From Enterococcus sp. DIV0212c (GTDB lineage Bacteria > Bacillota > Bacilli > Lactobacillales > Enterococcaceae), in the NCBI RefSeq assembly GCF_017377505.1, contig NZ_JAFREN010000022.1, forward strand, positions 19,449-83,448: a stretch of DNA of 64,000 bases, read 5' to 3'. The notes under the pieces were generated by a model, which ran no database searches, was not told the DNA's origin, and worked only from the letters and a program-made list of their open reading frames with translations. Positions 1 through 8,832 of this stretch are shown one piece after another; the first letter of the stretch is position 1; each line of letters begins with the position of its first letter. The position numbers and the translations under genes are program-made.

Positions 1-73
1 ATTTCAAACAAACTTATTATAAAAAAATCTTTAAAGAAAGGCACTATGTTCAACCAATAGAAAGGAATATTAT

Positions 74-1522
74 ATGTTTTTAAAACTTCTGAAAAAGAAT
101 GCTCGCGACTTTCCTCAAAAAAAGAAATTTATTTATGATGCAGAAAGTTTAAACAATAGGGAACTATATTTAAAAGTGCAGAGTACATTGTATTTTTTTA
201 GAGAAAAAAAAATAGTTAATAAGAGGATTTTAGTAGAGTATACGGAACCACTCTATATAATTCCCTTATTACTTGCATCAATAATAATAAATAATCATGT
301 ATGTCTCATTGATTTAAGGATTATGAAAAAATCCAAACCTTTTATTGAAAAAACGTTTTGTGCAGATATATGTATTTTTGAGAAAGACGTTATCATTGAT
401 GAAAAAAAAATATCTTTGGAGCAAGTATACAAATACAAAGAGCATTCAAAATTTGATTTTGCTTTCGAAGATATAGTGGAAAAAGAAAAGCTAGTTTTAA
501 CTATTTTTACATCTGGTTCTACAGGAATTCCTAAAGGAATCAATTTTAAAAAAAGTAGTATTCTTTTTTGTATAGAATCGATCCTAAAAAAAGTTCAAAT
601 CGATTCTTTGGATAAAATTGGCTTATTTTTACCTTTAACTTTTGATTATGGCTTATATCATATATTTTTTGCACTTTTTTCTGATTGTACTTTAGAGTTT
701 TTTACTAAAGACTTTTCTGAATTTGGGCTTCTTAACTTTATATCGCAACAAAAAATTACTTTTTTACCTTCTTTGCCTAAAATAACAATGAATCTATTTT
801 TCCTTGTAAAGAAAAATGGAAGTAAGGGGCTAGAATCATTAAAAACCATAACAAATACTGGTGAATTTCTAGATTTTAAAAGTCAAAAAATTGCTTGGGA
901 AATAAATCCAGAATTAAACATATACTTTATGTATGGAATTACTGAATGCAAAAGAGTGTCTATTCTGACACCAGATGAATTCAAAGAAAAGAAGGGATCA
1001 GTAGGAAAGCCAATCCCAGGAGTAGAAGTTTTTTTGGTTAATGAAAATATTCTAAAATTGAAAAAAAAAGGTTTTGGAGAATTAGTAGTTAAAGGTCCAA
1101 ATGTAGCTGAAGGTTATTTAAATAACAACTCTGATCAGTCCTTTTTTGAAATAGAAAATAAGAACTATTTTAGAACTGGAGATTTATTTTTTATTGATAA
1201 AGATGGATACCTCTTTTTTAAAGGAAGAATTTCAGGTTTTATGAAAATAAACGGGTATCGAGTGGATCCATTGGAAATAGAAAAAAGTACTATGAAAATA
1301 AACGAGATTGTTGCGGTAAAGGTGTTAATTGTTCACGAAAATGTAATTATGGTTTATCAAGGAAGTTTATCAAAGAATAATCTTTATAAAAAATTAATTA
1401 AAATCTTAGATGATTACAAAATTCCTAAGCTATACAAGATGAAAGAAATGCCATTATCAAACAATGGAAAAATAGATATAGATTCCATTCGCGAAATCCT
1501 TAAAGCAAAGCTTTTTTTATAA
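74..1522 (+). CDS. Stand-alone AMP-forming adenylation enzyme (amino acid/acyl:carrier ligase)
   Basis: A 482-residue ANL-superfamily enzyme expected to activate an amino or carboxylic acid as the acyl-adenylate and load it on a carrier protein. Visible core motifs: SGSTGIPKG at 147-155 (ATP loop), YGITE at 286-290, TGD at 367-369, GYRVDPLEIE near 393-401 and the C-terminal catalytic lysine K465 in NGKID. No condensation or carrier domain is fused, so it is a DltA-like free-standing ligase. A Shine-Dalgarno AAAGGA sits just before the ATG. The separate carrier protein at 3631 and the PLP decarboxylase at 2129 are the probable partners; the same trio is known from exosortase-associated loci. 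The substrate cannot be read from sequence. It is the first gene in the window, so upstream partners may be missing. Confidence 0.85.
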   Translation: MFLKLLKKNARDFPQKKKFIYDAESLNNRELYLKVQSTLYFFREKKIVNKRILVEYTEPLYIIPLLLASIIINNHVCLIDLRIMKKSKPFIEKTFCADICIFEKDVIIDEKKISLEQVYKYKEHSKFDFAFEDIVEKEKLVLTIFTSGSTGIPKGINFKKSSILFCIESILKKVQIDSLDKIGLFLPLTFDYGLYHIFFALFSDCTLEFFTKDFSEFGLLNFISQQKITFLPSLPKITMNLFFLVKKNGSKGLESLKTITNTGEFLDFKSQKIAWEINPELNIYFMYGITECKRVSILTPDEFKEKKGSVGKPIPGVEVFLVNENILKLKKKGFGELVVKGPNVAEGYLNNNSDQSFFEIENKNYFRTGDLFFIDKDGYLFFKGRISGFMKINGYRVDPLEIEKSTMKINEIVAVKVLIVHENVIMVYQGSLSKNNLYKKLIKILDDYKIPKLYKMKEMPLSNNGKIDIDSIREILKAKLFL

Positions 1523-1750
1523 AGTGAATATTGTACAATAGTTTGTTTAACAAAGATAAATTATTTTGCTTTCATTTATTTTTGGGAAATAATTTCATAA
1601 TAATATATTTAAAACTAAAAAACTTTAAGTAAGCTATTTATGTTTTTACGGAAATACTTTTGTAAATGATATAGTTAATAGCCTAGTTTATCAATCCTAT
1701 TTATAATAGTTATTGAACAGTGCTATTAAATAGAGAGGAAGGTGTTTTCT

Positions 1751-2065
1751 TTGAACTTATTTCGAAACGGATTGAAAGAAACTTTTACCAACAAAGAATA
1801 TAGATTCACAGTTTAATAATTGAAAGTTTATACAGACACAATAAAAGAAACAATTTTGAGGCATTAACTAGAAGTATTTCTGGCGATTGTCTCATTTTTT
1901 ATGGGGCTATCTTTTATTATTAATAGCCTATTCTTAAGAAAAACGATCAAATAGCACAAAGCTTGATGTATTGGAAATGTAGTATGGTATTCACTAACAA
2001 TGTGTATGTAAGCCTTGAGGTTAGTTAATTTTATTATTGATACTTACTCAACGTGTAAATAACGC
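1751..2065 (+). pseudogene. Decayed membrane-protein gene between ligase and decarboxylase
   Basis: No intact gene lies in the roughly 600 bases between the ligase and the decarboxylase. A 21-codon TTG-started ORF with a good ribosome site (1751-1816, starting MNLFRNGLKETF) is followed by a shifted stretch near 1870-2060 that reads as hydrophobic protein (for example FFMGLSFIINSLFLRKTIK and GNVVWYSLTMCM) broken by several stops. I read this as the remains of a transporter-like gene, but similarity is by composition only. The 21-residue peptide could also be a real small ORF. Confidence 0.3.
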
Positions 2066-2128
2066 CATATAGCTTTTAAGTTTAAAAAAATCGATAGAAA
2101 AATTACTTTAATTATAAGGAGAAATGTT

Positions 2129-3355
2129 ATGGAAGTAATAAAAAATTTGTTGTATGAAAAAATAGTTCAAAAGTATGGATCTCCGTTGTTTATTTATGAT
2201 CTTTCTACTATTACAGAATCCTATGAAAGACTGTCAGCTGTCCTTCCTAATGACTCAAAACTGCTATATTCCGTAAAATGCAATAATAATAGTTCCATTA
2301 TTAAACATTTAAAAAGTTTAAATAGTGGATTTGAAGTTGCAACACTTGAAGAGTATATATTATTAAAAAATTGTGGTGTAAATTCTAACGATATTATTTT
2401 TACTTCACCAAGCAAGACTAGAAAAGATATTGAATATGTAATTAATAATGGAATACGTGCTATATCGTGTGAGTCTTTAGATGAATATAAAATTATAAAT
2501 ACAGCGTGTCTACATTTAGAGATGGAAGTTAATGTGATTATTCGGCTTAATATTTCTTCTAAAAATAGTAGTTCTTCTTTAAAAATGGGTGGGACGGCTT
2601 CTCAATTTGGAATTGACTATGAATTTTTTTTGGAGAATCTAGATCGCTTTAAAGAAAGTAAAGTAAGAATAAGTGGAATACACACATTTTTTGGTAGCAA
2701 TATTACAAACTTAAAAGAAATAGTTGAAAATGTTCGAGAAACGATAGAAGTAAGTAATTATATAGAAGAAAAATTAGATAAATATTTAGAAATACTTAAC
2801 TTTGGTGGTGGTTTTCCAGCACCTTTTGCAAGTAATGAAAAATTTGTGTGTCTAACATCAATTAATGGATTAATTGAGCAAGAGTTTAGAAAAATAAACA
2901 ATAGAACTAATAAATTACTGTATTTTGAGTCAGGTCGATATTTATTGGGTGAAGCAGGTACATTAATTGGAAGCATTTTATATCAAAAAAAAAGTAAAAA
3001 TAAAAATTATTTGATTGCTGATGTAGGGATGCATTGTCTGAATGGGTTGTCCAGTAGTTTAAGAATTATTCGGCCTAAAAATGAGATTAATTTTTTTAGA
3101 GAACAGAATAGAATCTATAGATATACGCTTGTTGGTCCCTCGTGTTCCCCTCTTGATATAATAAAGCAAGAACTATTGGCTGAAGAAAAAATTTTAGAAG
3201 GTGAACTATTCTACATTGAAAACGTCGGGGCATATGGTTTGTCTGCTGCACTTAATAATTTTTTAAGTAGGTCACTCCCCTTAGAAGTTTCTATTATCAA
3301 TGGGATGGTAGTATCAGTAATAAGTACTAAGGTTCTGAAAGAAAAAATAGGATAA
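2129..3355 (+). CDS. Fold-type III PLP-dependent decarboxylase (LysA/ornithine decarboxylase-2 family)
   Basis: A 408-residue alanine-racemase-fold decarboxylase. Hallmarks are visible: PLP lysine K50 in LLYSVKCN, H185 in the HTFFGS motif, the GGG phosphate-binding loop at 226-228, ESGR at 267-270, the active-site cysteine C339 in GPSCSPLD and Y369 in GAYG. Diaminopimelate decarboxylase is the best-known relative, but the position between a stand-alone ligase and an acyl carrier protein fits better with the branch that decarboxylates an aminoacyl thioester, as BtrK does on BtrI in butirosin biosynthesis, or the exosortase-associated decarboxylase. The substrate assignment is inference. A terminator-like hairpin follows at 3407. 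Confidence 0.85.
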   Translation: MEVIKNLLYEKIVQKYGSPLFIYDLSTITESYERLSAVLPNDSKLLYSVKCNNNSSIIKHLKSLNSGFEVATLEEYILLKNCGVNSNDIIFTSPSKTRKDIEYVINNGIRAISCESLDEYKIINTACLHLEMEVNVIIRLNISSKNSSSSLKMGGTASQFGIDYEFFLENLDRFKESKVRISGIHTFFGSNITNLKEIVENVRETIEVSNYIEEKLDKYLEILNFGGGFPAPFASNEKFVCLTSINGLIEQEFRKINNRTNKLLYFESGRYLLGEAGTLIGSILYQKKSKNKNYLIADVGMHCLNGLSSSLRIIRPKNEINFFREQNRIYRYTLVGPSCSPLDIIKQELLAEEKILEGELFYIENVGAYGLSAALNNFLSRSLPLEVSIINGMVVSVISTKVLKEKIG

Positions 3356-3406
3356 TAGAATTCTAAGGAATAGCTTCATAATTCAGCTAGTATAATTTTA
3401 ATCAAT

Positions 3407-3455
3407 GAAACAATGATCAGAGGAAAATCTGTGATTTGTTTCTTTTTTTGTTAAG
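3407..3455 (+). terminator. Rho-independent terminator after the decarboxylase
   Basis: An imperfect inverted repeat of about 15 bp (arms beginning GAAACAA and ending TTGTTTC) is followed directly by a run of T. It separates the decarboxylase from the carrier-protein gene, suggesting the latter has its own promoter. Confidence 0.6.
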
Positions 3456-3630
3456 AAGTAGTGTATGTAAATTTAGGATGTTAGCATTATGTGTAAATCG
3501 TTCTTCAAAACTTATTTATTATATAGTAAGTAATTGTTTAAGTGTTCTAACTATTTTGACCTGTATACAAAATAGAAGAAAGTTATCAGATGTATGTTTA
3601 AATTAAGATAATAAATTGAGGAGGAATAGT

Positions 3631-3867
3631 ATGGAAAAAAAAATAATTATGATTGTTAATAAGTTCATACAAGAGGAAATTAAAGATAGTAATAAAAATC
3701 TAAAATTAAGGGATTTAGGAATGGATTCAATGGCATCAATTGAGCTACTAATTGAAATTGAAAAAGAATTTAAGATTCAAATTCCTGATAAGTATTTAAC
3801 ACCAGACACGTTTGAGTCATTTAATAATCTAAAAAAAGCAATATCAAATATTTTGAATGATAAATGA
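3631..3867 (+). CDS. Acyl carrier protein
   Basis: A 78-residue phosphopantetheine carrier. The attachment motif is LGMDSMASIELL with the prosthetic-group serine at S33, followed by the usual amphipathic helix and the FNNLKKAI C-terminus. I place the start at the ATG at 3631, because AGGAGG at 3619-3624 gives a six-base spacing; a TTG 15 bases upstream lies inside the ribosome site. It is probably the carrier for the adenylate made by the ligase at 74 and the platform for the decarboxylase at 2129. It is too far from fatty-acid genes to be a housekeeping ACP. No phosphopantetheinyl transferase is encoded nearby. Confidence 0.88.
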   Translation: MEKKIIMIVNKFIQEEIKDSNKNLKLRDLGMDSMASIELLIEIEKEFKIQIPDKYLTPDTFESFNNLKKAISNILNDK

Positions 3868-4021
3868 TTTTTTTTAAAAATTTACCTGTAACGTTTGGTA
3901 GTAACATACTAACAAGTATTGGTTGTCTCTAACAATTTGAATTAATTAATTCTTTTTAAATTTATGTATAGAATAAAAAAATTCATTAAAATTAAGAAAA
4001 TTTATCAAGAAAGGGGAAATT

Positions 4022-4831
4022 ATGTCTTTAAATGTCGGATTAAAAAAAATAGATTATGGATTTTTCGATATTGATGGAACAATTACTGATGACCGTGGCA
4101 TGATAAGCCGAACGTTGCTAACAGAAATAAACAAGCAACCCTTTTTGCCAATCATATGTACAGGAAGAATTATTGAAAATTCACTAAAAATATGGCAGAA
4201 GTATAATCTTTCAGATATCTTTTATGAGAAAATAATATGTCAGGATGGGAATTGTATTTTAGATATGAAGACAATGAAGTACAAAATAATTAAGAATATT
4301 TCGATGACAAGTGTCTATCAAATCTTAAAGACTAATGAAGATATAAAGGATTGGATAGTACTATGTCCAAATACAATGATTGTTTCAAATAAATCAGCGC
4401 AACTAAAATTTAAAATGACCTATTTAGCAACTCCCAAGATAATAAAAAAAGCCTCAGTAAACACGCTGTTTGATTTGCAAGTCAAAGAACCTGTATTAGC
4501 GATTTATTTTTTTCTAGATAATGAAAATCAGTACAAACATTTAAGAATACCAGATATTGTTGAAAAGAAGATGAAGGTATTGAATGCGATTCGTATTCAA
4601 CCCAATGTGACAAAAGCTACTGGAAGTATGTATCTATTAAAATCTGATTTTAAAAAGCTTGATTTAGAAAAAGTAATATCTTTTGGAGATGCGATAAATG
4701 ATATAGAGCTGCTTCAAGAGTCTGAAATTTCTGTATGTATGGATAAAGCTCCCAAGGAATTGATTGCTTTAAGCGATATACATTTAAAAGGCGTTAGTTT
4801 AGAAGAATTTTTTAAAAGAAACGATATTTGA
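4022..4831 (+). CDS. HAD-superfamily phosphatase (Cof-like, class IIB)
   Basis: A 269-residue haloacid-dehalogenase hydrolase. Motif I is FFDIDGTITDD (nucleophile D16, general acid D18), motif II is CTGR near 46-49, and motif IV is GDAIND at 222-227, which carries the metal ligands. The large insert between motifs II and III is the class II cap that confers substrate choice, typically for sugar phosphates. In this setting it could dephosphorylate inositol phosphate or a phosphorylated cyclitol intermediate. It opens a run of closely spaced genes: the next starts 13 bases after its stop, with GAGGAGG between them. Confidence 0.85.
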   Translation: MSLNVGLKKIDYGFFDIDGTITDDRGMISRTLLTEINKQPFLPIICTGRIIENSLKIWQKYNLSDIFYEKIICQDGNCILDMKTMKYKIIKNISMTSVYQILKTNEDIKDWIVLCPNTMIVSNKSAQLKFKMTYLATPKIIKKASVNTLFDLQVKEPVLAIYFFLDNENQYKHLRIPDIVEKKMKVLNAIRIQPNVTKATGSMYLLKSDFKKLDLEKVISFGDAINDIELLQESEISVCMDKAPKELIALSDIHLKGVSLEEFFKRNDI

Positions 4832-4844
4832 GGAGGCGTTAGAT

Positions 4845-5960
4845 ATGGAAAAAGAGAGTCGGATTGTAGTTTTAATGGCCAAGTTTTTTTTAGTAAAAGA
4901 TGAAATAGAAGAATTAAACAGGTTGCTTAATGAATATCTTGATTGGTCAAAGGTATTAGGTTACTTGTCTGTTCATAGAATAATGGGTGTTGCTTGGGCA
5001 ACGGTTAAAAAATATCATTTTGATATTGAAGGAAGAAGTCACAGTTGGCAAAAAATATTTTCAATTTTAAAAGAGAACGATTTTCTTTTAAAACATAAAC
5101 AAAATGAACAAATGGAGAATATGGTAGCTGTTTATAAAGCTTTGAACGAGAAACAAATTCCGTACGCAGCACTAAAAGGAATATCATTACTTCATTATGC
5201 TTATGAATATAACATACACCGAGATTTTAATGATAATGATATTCTAATTAACATTTCTGATTCTGAAGATGCTATAGAAATTTCAAAATCATTAGGATAC
5301 AACTATGGAAAAAAAAGTTTTGTCACGGGAGGAATTGAAATACCGGATAGATGGAAAGTTATTACAAGAACTATGGCAACTCATGAACTTTTTCCGTGTA
5401 TAAAAGTAATTCCTGATTCATTTATAGGCCATCATATTATTGATTTTCAATTTTCTTTAGAATTATATTCAAAAGTTAGAACGGAAGAATTAGTACAAAA
5501 AATGTTATCAAATAGGGTAAATCTATCTTCATCCACGTTTAATTACTTTGCGTTAGATTTAGAAGATACTTTAATTTTCACATTACTACACTACTATAAA
5601 GAAGCAATTTATGAAAGAAAGATTTTAGACTATAAGGATCTAGCTTTGTATAAACTTTGTGATATTAACTTTTTGGTACACAATCCAGAGCTTAATATGG
5701 AATTATTAATTTCAAGGATAAATGAATATGACCTTAATAAAGCCTGTTTTTTTGCCTTGTGTCATCTTACAGAAATATTTGCTGTAGACATTGAAGATCT
5801 ACTAAAAAAAATTCAAAAAAAATTAACTCCAGATTATTTTTTAGAATATTACAATGACAATCAAACAATAGTTCATTACTGGACAGAATCAGTCAATGAG
5901 AGACTTTTTGATTTTGGTAGAGCTAATAAAATAACTGAATTTTTAGAGGAAAGAAAATAA
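4845..5960 (+). CDS. Nucleotidyltransferase-family protein (PF14907-like)
   Basis: A 371-residue protein resembling the uncharacterised nucleotidyltransferase family often called NTP_transf_5. The recognisable core is at about 100-150: YAALKGISLL, then an R-D-x-N-D-x-D-I-L-I stretch and a regularly spaced SEDAIEISKSLGY helix. Members are frequent tailoring partners in peptide natural-product loci, including lasso-peptide clusters such as paeninodin, where they sit beside an HPr-kinase-like enzyme; such a kinase is present here at 7782. The chemistry is not established. A strong GAGGAGG site precedes the ATG. It may transfer a nucleotidyl group to a cyclitol or may have lost catalysis. Confidence 0.65.
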   Translation: MEKESRIVVLMAKFFLVKDEIEELNRLLNEYLDWSKVLGYLSVHRIMGVAWATVKKYHFDIEGRSHSWQKIFSILKENDFLLKHKQNEQMENMVAVYKALNEKQIPYAALKGISLLHYAYEYNIHRDFNDNDILINISDSEDAIEISKSLGYNYGKKSFVTGGIEIPDRWKVITRTMATHELFPCIKVIPDSFIGHHIIDFQFSLELYSKVRTEELVQKMLSNRVNLSSSTFNYFALDLEDTLIFTLLHYYKEAIYERKILDYKDLALYKLCDINFLVHNPELNMELLISRINEYDLNKACFFALCHLTEIFAVDIEDLLKKIQKKLTPDYFLEYYNDNQTIVHYWTESVNERLFDFGRANKITEFLEERK

Positions 5961-5977
5961 AGGTGGAGTAAATTATT

Positions 5978-6979
5978 ATGAAATTTCAAGATATTTTAAG
6001 TATTTTTTATGATAACTGGACAATAAAAGGTAATGTATTGGAATGTCAAAAATTTGATAATGGTAGTCCAAATGACGTATGGAAAATCAAATGTAGTGAA
6101 GGCTGCTATGTGTTAAAAAAATGTAAATTAGATGTAGAAAACGATTGGTACAAAATTCAACATTTATATCTAGAAAAATGGAAATCTGAGGGTATTCCTG
6201 TTTCCATGCCAATTTTAACTAAAAATAATAATAATGTAGCAAATGTTAGTGGAGAATTATATCAACTTTATGGATTTGTGGAAGGAGAACGATATCAGTT
6301 AAACAAAATTAACATGTTGAGGCAAGTAGCGCTATTAACGACAGAGCTGCATAGTGTTGAGTGTGATGACAGTGATCAAAAAAGTGCTTTTAATGATTTA
6401 GAATTGTGGCTACAGTATCCAAAAGAGAATTTAGAGAATCTTAAAATAACTTTATTAAATTTGGAAACTAGTAATTTAGATATTAATGAATATCTAAAAG
6501 AAGTTGAAGACAACCTTTATTTTGCTCAAGCATCTCTTTCTTATGAAACGTACATGTCATTACCTAGGGCGTTAACTCACGGAGAGTTGCATCATACAAA
6601 TATAATATTCAAAGACAATAAGTTAAAGTGCTTAATTGATTTTGATTCAATTCAAGTTCGCCCGAGAATTTATGACATAGCTAGAGCATCTTTATTTCTT
6701 TCACGAAAAAGGAGAGGAGAATTTGTTGTTAATGAAAAATTCGTGTACGAATTTCTGCAAGTATATTGTCAAAACTCAAAGCTAACTAAAGAAGAATTTA
6801 ATGGTATCAGTATTATATTATTATATTATTTTATGCCAACTGCTTCTTATGTGAAAAAAATGGCTAAATCAGAAAAATTATCATGGTATCTTCCTTGGAC
6901 ATTAAAGGGTATGAGATATGTAAAAAATGAATTCACATCAATTGTAGAAAATAATCTCAGAAGGGTTTTATTAAAATAA
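5978..6979 (+). CDS. Aminoglycoside phosphotransferase/choline-kinase family protein with HGE catalytic loop
   Basis: A 333-residue protein-kinase-fold small-molecule kinase (PF01636 type). The catalytic loop is HGELHHTN at 201-208 and the metal-binding segment is LIDFDSIQVRPRIYDIA from about 219. In almost all family members the loop reads HGD, with aspartate as the catalytic base; here it is glutamate E203 (codon GAG at 6583-6585). N208 and D221/D223 are kept, so ATP-metal binding may persist. Candidate roles are phosphorylation of an amino-cyclitol intermediate, as StrN does in streptomycin formation, or self-protection. It lies 17 bases after the nucleotidyltransferase-like gene and is probably co-transcribed. 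Confidence 0.75.
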   Translation: MKFQDILSIFYDNWTIKGNVLECQKFDNGSPNDVWKIKCSEGCYVLKKCKLDVENDWYKIQHLYLEKWKSEGIPVSMPILTKNNNNVANVSGELYQLYGFVEGERYQLNKINMLRQVALLTTELHSVECDDSDQKSAFNDLELWLQYPKENLENLKITLLNLETSNLDINEYLKEVEDNLYFAQASLSYETYMSLPRALTHGELHHTNIIFKDNKLKCLIDFDSIQVRPRIYDIARASLFLSRKRRGEFVVNEKFVYEFLQVYCQNSKLTKEEFNGISIILLYYFMPTASYVKKMAKSEKLSWYLPWTLKGMRYVKNEFTSIVENNLRRVLLK

Positions 6980-7026
6980 GTATCGTATATTCAGAATAAA
7001 CATTTTAGTAAGGGAGATATAAAAGT

Positions 7027-7785
7027 ATGAAAGGGATTAAAGGAAGGAATTTTATTGTTGTAGGTGGTTCTAATGGCATAGGGAAAGCGACAGCAATTGA
7101 ATTAATGAAAAGAAAAGGTAATGTAGTTATAGCTGATTTAGACGAAGCAAATGCTATGGATGTAATTAGAAAAAATAACAAATATACTGAAAAAAGTTAT
7201 TTTTATAAAACGAATATTACTAATATGAAAGATTTAGTGGGCTTAGTAAACTTTGTTGAAAAGAACATGGGGCATGTGCATGGTTTAGCAAATATAGCAT
7301 CAGTGAACATATTCTCAACTGACACTCAAAATTTTAATGATTGGATTCAAAGTACTCAAGGAAGCGTTGCTGCTTATGGAATTTTAACTAGCCTTGTTGT
7401 TGAAAAACTCATGTGTTTAGATGGATCAGTTGTCAATATGTCTTCTATTTCTTCAAAAATTGCTCAACCGAATTATGGAACATATTCCGCTGCAAAAGCA
7501 GCTATAAGTGCATTATCAAAATGCCAAGCTTTGGATTTTTCGGAAAAAAAAATTAGGGTGAATACAGTTTGTCCTGGCACGATATGGACTAAGAACAACG
7601 AAAAACATTTGAAAATGAGTCGCACTGAGGCAGATGAATCTAAAGATATTGGAGGAAAACACATTCTTAATCGATGTGGAGATCCTGAAGAAGTTGCGGA
7701 TGCAATTGTTTTTCTTCTTTCAAATAATTCTTCTTTTATAACGGGTACGGAAATAATTGTGGATGGAGGGTATACAAGTTTATGA
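7027..7785 (+). CDS. Short-chain dehydrogenase/reductase
   Basis: A 252-residue classical SDR. The cofactor loop is GGSNGIG at 13-19, the strand-4 motif is ANIAS in place of NNAG, and the catalytic set is a serine near 140 with Y153 and K157 in YSAAK; CPGT follows. The usual sequence around residue 240 (GTEIIVDGGY) closes the fold. An alcohol-to-ketone oxidation of a cyclitol hydroxyl would set up the aminotransferase at 10776, though known inositol dehydrogenases are mostly of the GFO/IDH family. Its stop overlaps the start of the next gene (ATGA), so translation is probably coupled. Confidence 0.9.
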   Translation: MKGIKGRNFIVVGGSNGIGKATAIELMKRKGNVVIADLDEANAMDVIRKNNKYTEKSYFYKTNITNMKDLVGLVNFVEKNMGHVHGLANIASVNIFSTDTQNFNDWIQSTQGSVAAYGILTSLVVEKLMCLDGSVVNMSSISSKIAQPNYGTYSAAKAAISALSKCQALDFSEKKIRVNTVCPGTIWTKNNEKHLKMSRTEADESKDIGGKHILNRCGDPEEVADAIVFLLSNNSSFITGTEIIVDGGYTSL

Positions 7786-8831
7786 GTTCAAATAAAAAAC
7801 ACTATGCCGTTATCTTTAAAAATAGTAATGTAAATCTATTTGTAAGTGAATCAATTTTAAACAAATTAAAAAAAATGACGTATCACTTTTTTAATTATTT
7901 TTCATTAGATAATTTAGCGCATAATCAGACAAAATCATGGAGTATAAGCTACGTTGACAAAATGATGGATAATTCAGAAACTCATCAAACAATAGCAATG
8001 GAAAGTGATGTTGAAGAAGATATAAAATACTATTTTTCATCAAGAAAAAAAGAAATTTTAGTTTTTAGAGGAAAGATGAATGATGAATGGTTGGCACGAA
8101 GTATCATGAGGCTAATTAGAAATATTTTTAGATTTTTAGCAATGGAAAACGGAGAAATCTTTCCACATGGGGGGCTAGTTTCTATAAATGAGAAAGGGGT
8201 TGCATTTATTGGAGAGAAGCGAAGTGGAAAAACTACGAATATTTTGAATTGTTTAAAATCAGGTGCTGATTTTGTTTCAAATGATGATGTTTCAATTATG
8301 TTAGAAAACGAAAAATTGATAGCATATGGCTGGCCAAGAGGTATTGGGGTGAGAGGAGATAGCCTCAAAATGGTTTTGGGACTTGAAGATTTATCTTCAT
8401 TATATGAAACTCTCAATCATCCTGGAAACAAAATTATTGAATACTCAGACTTTAAAGGATTAGAGCCAAATGGATTAATCTTTTTTCAACCAGAAGAACT
8501 TTCTAGTACATTTCATTGTAAAGTAATACCGTCTATTCAATTAGACATGATTGTATTTACACAGTTTACGGATGACACATTGATGGATCCGGTTTTAGAA
8601 GAATTAGCATTTGAAGAAGGCGTGAATAAATTAGCATCAAATATACTGATAAATCCAGGGAAACATAATGAATTTTTATTAGAATCTTTTGACTTTTGTC
8701 ATCAGGATGAGGTTTATGAAAAATATATAAAATATTTAAAGAATGTTAAAATGTTTAAGCTTAAAACGGGATTTACTAAAGATCATAAGGTACCTAGGCT
8801 AATTAATGAAATTTGCAAAGGGAATAATTAA
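7782..8831 (+). CDS. HPr kinase/phosphorylase-like P-loop kinase
   Basis: A 349-residue protein whose C-terminal half resembles the kinase domain of HprK. The P-loop is GEKRSGKTT at 144-152, preceded by HGGLVSINEKG, and followed by FVSNDDVSIM (acidic pair D168-D169) and a GWPRGIG segment. Genuine HprK also carries a canonical N-terminal domain and is encoded with lgt; neither applies here. HprK-like enzymes in natural-product clusters phosphorylate peptides or small molecules. Its ATG overlaps the SDR stop by four bases, and the next gene begins one base after its own stop. The substrate is unknown. Confidence 0.75.
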   Translation: MSSNKKHYAVIFKNSNVNLFVSESILNKLKKMTYHFFNYFSLDNLAHNQTKSWSISYVDKMMDNSETHQTIAMESDVEEDIKYYFSSRKKEILVFRGKMNDEWLARSIMRLIRNIFRFLAMENGEIFPHGGLVSINEKGVAFIGEKRSGKTTNILNCLKSGADFVSNDDVSIMLENEKLIAYGWPRGIGVRGDSLKMVLGLEDLSSLYETLNHPGNKIIEYSDFKGLEPNGLIFFQPEELSSTFHCKVIPSIQLDMIVFTQFTDDTLMDPVLEELAFEEGVNKLASNILINPGKHNEFLLESFDFCHQDEVYEKYIKYLKNVKMFKLKTGFTKDHKVPRLINEICKGNN

Positions 8832-8832
8832 T

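Noticed and set aside
295..849. Minus-strand ORFs inside the adenylation gene
   Set aside because: They have no ribosome sites, and the plus strand carries the conserved enzyme.
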